In this document: in pieces, positions 31,009 through 38,703 of the stretch
How the letters are laid out: the number at the start of each line of letters is the position of its first letter
How positions within the stretch are numbered: the first letter of the stretch is position 1
Source of the DNA: Bradyrhizobium lablabi
Lineage (GTDB): Bacteria; Pseudomonadota; Alphaproteobacteria; Rhizobiales; Xanthobacteraceae
Direction of reading: 5' to 3'
Assembly (NCBI RefSeq): GCF_018131005.1
Contig: NZ_JAFCJK010000001.1
Span: 992,001-1,056,000, forward strand
Length of the DNA: 64,000 nucleotides
Notes under the pieces: generated by a model
Told to the model about the DNA's origin: nothing
Database searches by the model: none
Seen by the model: only the letters and a program-made list of their open reading frames with translations
Position numbers and translations under genes: made by a program

Positions 31009-32570
31009 ACGACCGGACGGAGTGTCGTGCTGGCAGTCCATCCGTCGCGATCTGGACAGGATTTCTGCTGATGTGCCTTGGCATGTTCATGGCGATCCTC
31101 GACATCCAGATCGTCGCGGCCTCGCTACCGACGATCCAGCGCGCGCTTACGATCTCGCCGTCCGCTATGAGCTGGATCCAGACCGCCTATCTGATCGCGG
31201 AGGTCATCGCGATCCCGTTGACCGGACTGTTCACGCGCGTGCTGTCGCTGCGATGGCTGTTCGCGACGGCTGTGAGCCTGTTCACGGTCGCGTCCATAGG
31301 CTGCGCTTTCAGCGGTGGCTTTGCCGTGCTGCTGGTATTTCGTGTGGTTCAGGGGTTTTCCGGCGGCATGTTGATCCCAGCCGTGTTCTCTGCGGTGTTT
31401 ACGCTGTTCCCGCCGCGTCTTCACGCGGTTGCCACCACGATCGCCGGCATTGTAGCGGTGCTCGCACCCACCGTCGGGCCCGTCGTCGGCGGCTGGATCA
31501 CGCAGACCTGGTCGTGGCCGTGGCTGTTCCTGATCAATGTCATCCCCGGCATGATTGCGGCCTCTGTCACGCCATTCCTGCTGCCGCGGGACGCCGTGCA
31601 TCTGCGCGAATTGTTCAAGCTGGACAGGGGTTCGCTGGTTCTGCTCGCGGCCGCGCTCGCAAGCCTCGAGATCGGGCTGAAGGAGGCGCCGCAACGTGGC
31701 TGGACCTCAGTGCTCTGCGCGACCTTGCTGGTCGGAAGCATCGCCGCAATGGCGGTCTTGATCCTGCGCACGTCGGGCGCGGCGCATCCGATCGCAAGGC
31801 TCTCGACGTTCAGGCGACGCTCGTTCGCAGTCGGCTGCGCGCTGAGCTTTTGCTTTGGGATCGGCCTGTATGGCTCGGTCTATCTGATGCCGGTCTTTCT
31901 CGGTTTCGTCCGGCGCCATGATGCCCTTGAGATCGGCACCGTCATGCTGGTGACGGGGGTCGCGCAACTCGTCGCCGCGCCGCTCGCGGCGTTTCTCGAG
32001 AGCCGCATTGGCGCCCGTTTGTTGACTGGCGTGGGCTTTGCCCTGTTCGCGCTCGGTCTCGGCCTGAGCGCGTTCCAACCGCGCACCGCCGATTTCGGCG
32101 AGATGTTTTGGCCGCAGATCGTACGCGGCGTTGCGATCATGTTCTGTTTGCTGCCGCCGACACGTATTGCGCTGGGCGCGTTACCGGACGCGGAAGTGGC
32201 TGACGCCAGCGGGCTGTTCAACCTGATGCGCAATCTGGGCGGTGCGATCGGTATCGCCATGATCGATACGATTCTCTACGGTCGAAGCTGGATCTACGCC
32301 GAGGATTTCCGCACCCGCTTACTGCGCGGTGATGTCACCGCCGCACAGGCGATCGGGCTCGATCCGAAGCTCCTCATCGATCGCCCGCCGGGGCCGCCCG
32401 ACGAAGCTGCCGTGTCGTTCGTCCGTCCGCTGGTCGAGCGAGCGTCGCTCGCGCTTGGCATCAACGAGGCATGGGCAATGCTTGCATGCGTGGCGATCAT
32501 TGGATTGCTGCTGGTCCCGCTCGCCCGCGACCGGGCTTCACCGCAGCCGGCACCTTCGGATCGGACCTAA
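31005..32570 (+). CDS. DHA2-family MFS transporter, coupled to the polyketide synthase
   Basis: A 521-residue transporter with about 14 transmembrane segments. The drug:H+ antiporter motif in TMS1 is LGMFMAILDIQIVAASLPTIQ, more canonical than in the upstream EmrB-like protein; TMS 4-5 include VVQGFSGGMLIPAVF. It starts in the ATGA overlap with the methyltransferase gene, so it is likely the exporter of the methylated polyketide. The stop codon TAA lies in the first bases of a dispersed repeat. Confidence 0.92.
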   Translation: MNDRTECRAGSPSVAIWTGFLLMCLGMFMAILDIQIVAASLPTIQRALTISPSAMSWIQTAYLIAEVIAIPLTGLFTRVLSLRWLFATAVSLFTVASIGCAFSGGFAVLLVFRVVQGFSGGMLIPAVFSAVFTLFPPRLHAVATTIAGIVAVLAPTVGPVVGGWITQTWSWPWLFLINVIPGMIAASVTPFLLPRDAVHLRELFKLDRGSLVLLAAALASLEIGLKEAPQRGWTSVLCATLLVGSIAAMAVLILRTSGAAHPIARLSTFRRRSFAVGCALSFCFGIGLYGSVYLMPVFLGFVRRHDALEIGTVMLVTGVAQLVAAPLAAFLESRIGARLLTGVGFALFALGLGLSAFQPRTADFGEMFWPQIVRGVAIMFCLLPPTRIALGALPDAEVADASGLFNLMRNLGGAIGIAMIDTILYGRSWIYAEDFRTRLLRGDVTAAQAIGLDPKLLIDRPPGPPDEAAVSFVRPLVERASLALGINEAWAMLACVAIIGLLLVPLARDRASPQPAPSDRT

Positions 32571-32695
32571 AGCGCGATGAGATCCGGATGGATCATCATC
32601 GCGCTTTAGCTGTTGCTTGCGCATGATCTCCGCGCAAACGCTACGCGTTTGTCGCGGGGGAAAACCGCTACACACCTTTCCGGATCATGCTTTAG
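32567..32695 (-). repeat. Dispersed ~129-bp intergenic repeat, copy 3 (inverted)
   Basis: Inverted relative to copies at 9325, 29224 and 38576. It begins CTAAAGCGCGATGAG and ends GGATCATGCTTTAG. It supplies both flanking stop codons: TAA of the MFS gene at 32568-32570 and TAA (minus strand, 32692-32694) of the membrane protein gene. Confidence 0.85.
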
Positions 32696-33444
32696 GCCAT
32701 GGGCACGTTGCTTCGCCGCGCCGGTTCGATCAGCTCGGGTCGGGAGCCGGAGAGCCGCTTGTGCATGTGGACCATGAAGGCCATGCCGAACAGCGGCGTA
32801 GCCAGATTGACGATCGGGATCGAGACGAAGGCCGCGATGAACAGACCTGCGGTGAACACGGTCGCCGCGTTGTCGCGGCGCATCGCCTTGGCCTCGTCCG
32901 GCGAACGGAACCGCATCGCCGCGAGCTCGAAATATTCACGTCCTAACAGCCAGGCGGTCGCGATGAAGAACACGATGAAGCCGGCGCCGGCGACAAGCAC
33001 AAAGGGCAGCGCGATCAGGTAGACCAGGATCGTCAGCAGAGCGGTCTTCACGCCCTCGGCGATCGCGAGCCTGAACGGCAGCGCCACGCCGGGCGGTTCG
33101 GCCGGATAATGCTCGCGCTCGACATGATCGGCGACGTCGTCGACAAACAGGCTTGCCACCAGCGAGGTGATCGCGGGCATCAGGAAAATGCCGCCGAGCA
33201 CGACTCCGAGACCCGCAGCAATCGAGACGATCCAGGACAGAATATTGAGCGTGGAATGGAAGCTGGGGCCCAGAATGCCCTCGGCCCAGACTTCGCCATA
33301 GTCGGCAAACCAGCTAAGCAGCCGCTGCAATCCGACCGCGAGTGCCGTGATCAGCACCAGCGCGAGCCCGATCGAGCGCCACAGGATCGAGCGCATCGGC
33401 GGCGACAGAATCTGCGAAAGCGCCTTGACGGCGGCGTCCAACAT
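32692..33444 (-). CDS. EI24/CysZ-family membrane protein
   Basis: A 250-residue integral membrane protein. Four to six hydrophobic segments are visible, with TSLVASLFVDDVADHVEREHYP between them as in the EI24/CysZ family. CysZ members import sulfate for cysteine synthesis, so sulfate uptake is possible but not shown. ATG at 33444 gives a family-like start (MLDAAVKALSQILSPPMRSILWRSI region); longer readings extend into the divergent promoter. It converges with the MFS gene across a repeat. Confidence 0.85.
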   Translation of the reverse strand: MLDAAVKALSQILSPPMRSILWRSIGLALVLITALAVGLQRLLSWFADYGEVWAEGILGPSFHSTLNILSWIVSIAAGLGVVLGGIFLMPAITSLVASLFVDDVADHVEREHYPAEPPGVALPFRLAIAEGVKTALLTILVYLIALPFVLVAGAGFIVFFIATAWLLGREYFELAAMRFRSPDEAKAMRRDNAATVFTAGLFIAAFVSIPIVNLATPLFGMAFMVHMHKRLSGSRPELIEPARRSNVPMA

Positions 33445-33637
33445 GGCGGGTCGACCTCTCCAGCAAAGTTCCGGCGAGAGGTAGACACGCAATATGGCTT
33501 CGGCAAGAGCCGTTGTGTCGCGGCCGGTGGACCGGGCGTGTCCCAGAACCACAAAAACGCTATTCGACAGACTTTATTTTTCAGATAGCGTGCGGCGCGG
33601 TCTGAACCGACGCCGCAAAGCGAATACGGAGAAACCG

Positions 33638-34807
33638 ATGACCGGAAGCGGACTGCCGCTGGAAGGCGTGAGGGTCGTCGAGATGACCCACATGGTGATG
33701 GGCCCAAGCTGCGGGATGATTTTGGCGCAACTCGGCGCCGAGGTGATCAAGGTCGAGCCGCCCGGAGGCGACAAGACCCGCTCGCTCGGCGGCATGGGCA
33801 CCTCGTTCTTCCCGCTGTTCAACCGCGGCAAACGCAGCGTCGTGCTCGACTTCACCAGAGATGAAGATCGCGAGACGATCCACCGGTTGCTCGCGGGCGC
33901 CGACGTGTTCCTGGAGAACTTTCGCGATGGTCAGCTCGACAAGCAAGGCCTCGGCGCCGAAGACCTGCGCAAGCGGCATCCGCACCTGATCATCGCCGGC
34001 CACAAGGGTTTTCTGTCCGGTCCCTACGACCATCGTCCCGCGCTCGATGAAGTCGTGCAGATGATGTCGGGGCTCGCGGCGATGACCGGCACGCGCGAAA
34101 AGCCGCAGCGGGTCGGTTCTTCCGCCAACGACATCATGGGTGGCATGTTCGGTGCGATCGCGATCCTGGCCGCGCTTTACCAGAAGCGCGGCGGCAACAG
34201 GAACGGCGCCGACATCCGTATCGGCCTGTTCGAGAATTGCCTGTTTCTGGTCGCCCAGCACATGGTCGAGTACGAGATGACCGGCCGCAAGCCGCGCTCG
34301 ATGCCGGAGCGCGAGCACGCCTGGCCGATCTATGATATTTTCGATACCGCTGGCGGCGATCGCATCTTCATCGGGGTCGTCACCGAAGGCCATTGGCAAA
34401 GCTTTTGCCGCGAGTTCGGCCTGAAGGAATTTGCCGAGGATCCCACGCTGCGCACGACCACCGATCGCATCATGGCCCGGGACAGGATTATTCCGCGCGT
34501 CGCCGAGGAGATCAAACGCTGGAAGGCGGCTGACCTGTCGGCGAAACTCGATTCGCTGAATATTTGCTTCTCACCGATCAACCGTCCCGAGGACTTGCTT
34601 CGGGACCCGCATGTGTTGCGTCCCGGCGGTCTTGTGAATAACGTCAATGCTGACGGCAAGACGTTCCACGTGCCGGCATTGCCGGTCGAATGGAACGGAC
34701 ACAACATCGGGGAAGGCTTGAAAGTCCCTCCGCTTGGCGCCGACACGGAACCGGTGCGAGCCGAGCTCGAGCGTCAGCAATTCTCTTCAACCGGAAATGC
34801 TGCGTGA
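33638..34807 (+). CDS. CaiB/BaiF family CoA-transferase
   Basis: Class III acyl-CoA transferase of 389 residues that moves CoA between carboxylic acids. N-terminal LEGVRVVEMTHMVMGPSCGMILAQLGAEVIKVEPP is the family signature, with GDKTRSL, LNRGKRSVVLD and the interior Asp-bearing ADVFLENFRDG. ATG at 33638 has ACGGAG upstream; an earlier in-frame region lacks conservation. The substrate is unknown. It is followed by a lyase gene with 7 bases between, suggesting a small catabolic operon, possibly for an acyl-CoA that yields HMG-CoA or a related compound. Confidence 0.9.
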   Translation: MTGSGLPLEGVRVVEMTHMVMGPSCGMILAQLGAEVIKVEPPGGDKTRSLGGMGTSFFPLFNRGKRSVVLDFTRDEDRETIHRLLAGADVFLENFRDGQLDKQGLGAEDLRKRHPHLIIAGHKGFLSGPYDHRPALDEVVQMMSGLAAMTGTREKPQRVGSSANDIMGGMFGAIAILAALYQKRGGNRNGADIRIGLFENCLFLVAQHMVEYEMTGRKPRSMPEREHAWPIYDIFDTAGGDRIFIGVVTEGHWQSFCREFGLKEFAEDPTLRTTTDRIMARDRIIPRVAEEIKRWKAADLSAKLDSLNICFSPINRPEDLLRDPHVLRPGGLVNNVNADGKTFHVPALPVEWNGHNIGEGLKVPPLGADTEPVRAELERQQFSSTGNAA

Positions 34808-34814
34808 GGCGGCC

Positions 34815-35762
34815 ATGATTCGTGTTCGCGATATCTATCCCAACGACAAGGTGACCTTGCGCGAAGTCGGCCTTCGCGACGGCCTGCAGCTCGTAAAGGC
34901 GTTTCCGTCGACCACGGCCAAGCAGCGCTGGGTACGCGACGAATATGCCGCCGGCGTCCGGCATTTCGAGGTCGGGTCATTCCTGCCGGCAAAGACATTC
35001 CCCCAATTCGTCGACGTTCGCGACGTCGTCGCGACCATCGCTTCGCTTCCCGGCGCGCACGGCATTGCGCTCGCGCTCAACGAGCGCGGCGTCAATGAGG
35101 CGCTGGCCTCGGGCGTCGCCGAGATCGCCTCGGTGGTATCGGCGACCGAGGAGCACAGCCAGGCCAACGCCAACCGCTCGCGCGAATCCGCGATCGAGAA
35201 CGTCAGGCGGCTCTGCGAGCTGCGCGACGCCAGCGCCCACAAGCCGGTGGTGAATGCCGCGATCTCGATGGCGCTGGGCTGCTCAATCGCCGGCCCGGTC
35301 GATCCGAAGGAAGTGCTGCGCCTCACCGAGAAGCTCTATGAGGCCGGCGTCGACATGGTCGCGATCGCCGATACTGTCGGTTATGCAGGCCCCAGGCAGG
35401 TCGGTGAGCTGACCAGGGGTGCGGTGAAGATCGCCGGATCGAAGCCGGTTTGCGTTCACCTGCACGATACGCGCGGCATGGGCATTGCGAATGCCGCCGC
35501 CGCGCTTGACGAAGGTGCGCGCGTGCTCGATGGCTCGCTCGGCGGCCTCGGTGGCTGTCCGTTCGCGCCCGGCGCGACCGGCAACGTCGTGTTCGAGGAC
35601 CTCGTGTTTCTCTGCGAAAGCAAGGGATTCCCGACCGGTATCGATCTCGACCGGCTGATTGCGGTGCGCTCGATCCTCGAGGCGGAGATGCCGAACGAGC
35701 CGCTCCATGGCGGCCTGGCGCGCGCCGGACTCCCCTGCGGCACCAAGGCCAAGGCGGCGTAA
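34815..35762 (+). CDS. Hydroxymethylglutaryl-CoA lyase-like protein
   Basis: DRE-TIM metallolyase of 315 residues that cleaves HMG-CoA to acetyl-CoA and acetoacetate, or a related substrate. Visible: REVGLRDGLQ (metal and catalytic Arg/Asp), HLHDTRGMG (metal-binding His pair), and the catalytic loop Cys in GGLGGCPFAPGATGN. ATG at 34815 follows the transferase stop by 7 bases with GGCGGCC upstream. The pairing with a class III CoA-transferase recurs in several proteobacteria for branched or dicarboxylic acid catabolism; exact pathway is inferred. Confidence 0.9.
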   Translation: MIRVRDIYPNDKVTLREVGLRDGLQLVKAFPSTTAKQRWVRDEYAAGVRHFEVGSFLPAKTFPQFVDVRDVVATIASLPGAHGIALALNERGVNEALASGVAEIASVVSATEEHSQANANRSRESAIENVRRLCELRDASAHKPVVNAAISMALGCSIAGPVDPKEVLRLTEKLYEAGVDMVAIADTVGYAGPRQVGELTRGAVKIAGSKPVCVHLHDTRGMGIANAAAALDEGARVLDGSLGGLGGCPFAPGATGNVVFEDLVFLCESKGFPTGIDLDRLIAVRSILEAEMPNEPLHGGLARAGLPCGTKAKAA

Positions 35763-35798
35763 GGTCCCTTTGCTCCGCAAGCTCGGCGACGGGACGTC

Positions 35799-36236
35799 TC
35801 AATCGTGCTTGTGCACCCGCTTGCGCGGCTTCTTGTCTGAGGCCGTCGGGATCATCACCACGCGGCCGTAACGCACGCCGCGCTCAGCGATAATGTGGTC
35901 GGCGAAATGCCGGACCTCGCCACTGGCGCCCTTGAGTGCCGTTACCTCCATGCAACTGTCGTCGTCGAGATGGACGTGCAGCGTTGCGAGCGACAGATCG
36001 TGATGGCCGTGGAAATTCTGCACCAGTCGCTTCGACAGGTCGCGCGCGGCGTGATCGTAGACATAGACCAGTGCGGCCACGCATTGTCCCGATGGCGCCT
36101 CCTCCGCGCTCTGCTGCAGTCCGGCGCGCGCGAGGTCGCGAATGATCTCGGAGCGGTTCTGGTAGCCCCGCGCCTCGGCGGCGTCGTCGATCTCCGCGAG
36201 CAAATCGTCCTCGATGGTGATGGTGATCCGTTGCAT
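35799..36236 (-). CDS. nikR: Nickel-responsive transcriptional regulator NikR
   Basis: Ribbon-helix-helix repressor with a C-terminal ACT-like nickel domain, 145 residues. The nickel ligands match E. coli numbering exactly: His76, His87, His89 and Cys95. RRGYQNRSEIIRDLAR-type sequence forms the DNA-binding helices. The start is ATG at 36236, 24 bases from an exact NikR operator (36261-36288) that lies between this gene and a divergent TonB-dependent receptor. NikR probably represses both and itself when nickel is abundant. Confidence 0.96.
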   Translation of the reverse strand: MQRITITIEDDLLAEIDDAAEARGYQNRSEIIRDLARAGLQQSAEEAPSGQCVAALVYVYDHAARDLSKRLVQNFHGHHDLSLATLHVHLDDDSCMEVTALKGASGEVRHFADHIIAERGVRYGRVVMIPTASDKKPRKRVHKHD

Positions 36237-36260
36237 GGACTGTCCGTGTTGGCTGGGCCA

Positions 36261-36288
36261 GTATGATATTTTTATTGTAACGTCATAC
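36261..36288. promoter_or_regulatory. NikR operator, GTATGA-N16-TCATAC
   Basis: GTATGA at 36261-36266 and TCATAC at 36283-36288 are separated by exactly 16 bases, matching the established NikR palindrome of E. coli. The spacer is AT-rich. It sits 24 bases before the nikR start and 86 bases before the receptor's TTG, and should control both divergent genes. Confidence 0.9.
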
Positions 36289-36361
36289 TGCGCTTGCTAG
36301 CGTCGCTTGCCGGGTTGGTCGAGCTGGTGCGGTTGCCGCGTGACTGTAGCAGGTACCATGC

Positions 36362-36366
36362 GGAGG
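36362..36366 (+). promoter_or_regulatory. Ribosome binding site that fixes a TTG start
   Basis: GGAGG at 36362-36366 is 8 bases before TTG at 36375. Reading from this TTG gives a proper signal peptide. No ATG lies in frame nearby, and the earlier TTG at 36294 lacks a binding site and gives a non-signal leader. Confidence 0.75.
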
Positions 36367-36374
36367 CATGTGCG

Positions 36375-38567
36375 TTGCGTAGGGAAGTTCTGCGGATATT
36401 TCTCGCAGGCGCAACTATTGCCGCGTATGTGCCGGAGGCGGAAGCCCAGGCTACAGCCGCAGGCGAACTTCCGCCGTTGACGGTGACGTCGTCCGATCGG
36501 GTCCCGCCAAAACGCACCAGGGCATCCCATCCACGCCACGCCCCCGCCGGGCGCAAGCCGGGGACGTCCCCGTCGATCCAGTCGGCGCCGGCCGCCAATG
36601 GCATCACCAGCGGCTCGGCGTCCCTGCACGCACCGAACCTGCAGCCGACCGCGGCCAGCGCGACGCAGATCAGCGGCGCCGAGGTGAATGCGCTCCCGTT
36701 CTCCCGGCCCGGCGAGGCGCTGGAGGTGGTGCCGGGGCTGATCGTCACCCAGCACTCCGGCGAGGGCAAAGCCAACCAGTACTTCCTGCGCGGCTTCAAT
36801 CTCGACCACGGCACCGACCTCGCTATCACGGTCGACGGCATGCCGATCAACATGCCGACCCACGGCCACGGCCAGGGCTATGCCGACATCAATTTCATGA
36901 TCCCGGAACTGATCCGTTCGGTCGATGTCCGCAAGGGTCCCTATTACGCCGACAAGGGCGATTTCGCCTCCGTGGGTACCGTCAGCATCGACTATCTCAA
37001 CGCGCTGCCGAAGAACATCGCCGAACTCACCTTCGGCAGTTTCGGTTACGCGCGTGTGCTGGCTGCCGGCTCCACGAAGGTCGGGGAGGGCACGCTGCTC
37101 ACGGCCTTCGAGGCCAACAAATATAACGGCCCGTGGGAGGTACCCGACGATGTCCGCAAGTTGAACGGCGTGCTGCGCTACAGCCAGGGCACCGCGACCG
37201 ACGGCCTTTCGCTGACTGCAATGGCCTATTCCAACGGCTGGAATTCGACCGATCAGGTGCCGCAGCGCGCGATCGATCAGGGCCTCATCGATCGCTTCGG
37301 CTCGCTTGATCCGACCGATGGCGGCACCTCCAGCCGCTTCAGCCTCTCCGGCAACTGGGCGCAGTCAAGCCAATACGGGCAGACCAAGGCCAATGCCTTT
37401 GTGATTCGTTCGGCACTCCAACTCTACAACGACTTTACCTATTTCCTCGACGATCCCGTCAACGGCGACCAGTTCAGCCAGATCGACCGGCGCACCGTTT
37501 ACGGCTTCGACGCGAGCCACGCCTTCGCTGTCCGCCTTGCCGGTATCGAGACCGAGACGCGTGTCGGCGTGCAGGCCCGCTACGACGATATCAATGTCGG
37601 GTTGTTCAAGACGCTGCAGCGGCAGATCCTGTCCACGGTGCGCAACGACCATGTGCAGGAGGGTAGCGTCTCGCTCTGGGCCGACACCACCGCCCGCTGG
37701 ACCGACTGGCTGCGTACCACGGTCGGCATCCGCGAAGACTATTTTGCCGGCCAGGTGCTGAGCGACACGCCGCAGAATTCCGGCGACGCGCAGGCCGCGA
37801 TGACGAGCCCCAAGGTCGGCATCGTGCTCGGGCCCTGGTCAAAGACCGAGTTCTACGGCAATGCCGGCTTTGGTCTGCATTCCAACGATATCAGGGGTGC
37901 CACCATCACGGTCGATCCCAACGACAAGGTGACGCCGCTCGATCGCGTGCCGCTGCTCGTGCGTTCGAAGGGCGCCGAACTCGGCATCCGCACGCGCGTG
38001 ATCGACGGCCTCACCTCATCGCTCGCGGTGTTCGTGCTGGATTTCGATTCCGAGCTGCTGTTCGTCGGCGACGCCGGTACCACGGAACCGAGCCGGCCGA
38101 GCCGCCGCGTCGGCGTCGAGTGGACAAACCAGTACAAGCTGCTGCCGTGGATGAGTCTCGATTTCGATCTGGCCTATACCCACGCCCGTTTCACCGATTT
38201 CGATCCGGTCGGCAATTTCATTCCGGGAGCGCCGGCCTGGGTCGCCAGCGGCAGTATCACCTTTGGCCGCGAGACCGGCTGGTTCGGCGCGCTGCGCGCC
38301 CGCTATTTCGGCCCGCGCCCCCTGATCGAGGATGGCAGTGTAAATTCGCTGTCGTCGCTGATCGTCAATGCCCGCGCCGGCTACAAATTCGACAACGGTA
38401 TGCGGCTGCAACTTGACGTGCTCAATCTGTTCAACGCGCAGACCAACCAGATCGAATATTACTATTTGTCGCGGCTGCCGGGCGAGCCGATCGACGGCGT
38501 CGCCGATCGCCATGTCCATCCGGCCGAGCCGCTCGCCGTCCGGCTGACGCTGGCCGCGACATTCTGA
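36375..38567 (+). CDS. TonB-dependent receptor, probably nickel uptake
   Basis: Outer-membrane gated beta-barrel of about 730 residues. The signal peptide (RREVLRIFLAGATIAAYVPEAEA) is followed by a Pro-rich linker, then the plug with EALEVVPGLIVTQHSGEGKANQYFLRG and a His-rich THGHGQGYAD (162-171). The barrel ends in a C-terminal Phe (LAATF). The substrate is inferred from the NikR operator just upstream, which predicts derepression when nickel is low; His-rich loops fit a metal but do not prove it. The start is TTG at 36375 (GGAGG site). A dispersed repeat begins 8 bases after the stop. Confidence 0.9.
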   Translation: MRREVLRIFLAGATIAAYVPEAEAQATAAGELPPLTVTSSDRVPPKRTRASHPRHAPAGRKPGTSPSIQSAPAANGITSGSASLHAPNLQPTAASATQISGAEVNALPFSRPGEALEVVPGLIVTQHSGEGKANQYFLRGFNLDHGTDLAITVDGMPINMPTHGHGQGYADINFMIPELIRSVDVRKGPYYADKGDFASVGTVSIDYLNALPKNIAELTFGSFGYARVLAAGSTKVGEGTLLTAFEANKYNGPWEVPDDVRKLNGVLRYSQGTATDGLSLTAMAYSNGWNSTDQVPQRAIDQGLIDRFGSLDPTDGGTSSRFSLSGNWAQSSQYGQTKANAFVIRSALQLYNDFTYFLDDPVNGDQFSQIDRRTVYGFDASHAFAVRLAGIETETRVGVQARYDDINVGLFKTLQRQILSTVRNDHVQEGSVSLWADTTARWTDWLRTTVGIREDYFAGQVLSDTPQNSGDAQAAMTSPKVGIVLGPWSKTEFYGNAGFGLHSNDIRGATITVDPNDKVTPLDRVPLLVRSKGAELGIRTRVIDGLTSSLAVFVLDFDSELLFVGDAGTTEPSRPSRRVGVEWTNQYKLLPWMSLDFDLAYTHARFTDFDPVGNFIPGAPAWVASGSITFGRETGWFGALRARYFGPRPLIEDGSVNSLSSLIVNARAGYKFDNGMRLQLDVLNLFNAQTNQIEYYYLSRLPGEPIDGVADRHVHPAEPLAVRLTLAATF

Positions 38568-38575
38568 TTCTCTAA

Positions 38576-38703
38576 TGAGAGCATGATCCGGAAAAGTGTT
38601 TAGCGGTTTTCCCTCGCGACAAACGCGAAGCGTTTGCGCGGAGATCATGCTCAAACAAGCACCTAAACGTGATGACGATTGAGCCTACCTCATCGCGCTT
38701 TAG
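38576..38703 (+). repeat. Dispersed ~129-bp intergenic repeat, copy 4
   Basis: Starts TGAGAGCATGATCCGG and ends CATCGCGCTTTAG. Same orientation as copies 1 and 2, with some substitutions in its second half. The final TTTAG contains the TAA stop codon of purH on the minus strand (38700-38702). Confidence 0.85.
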
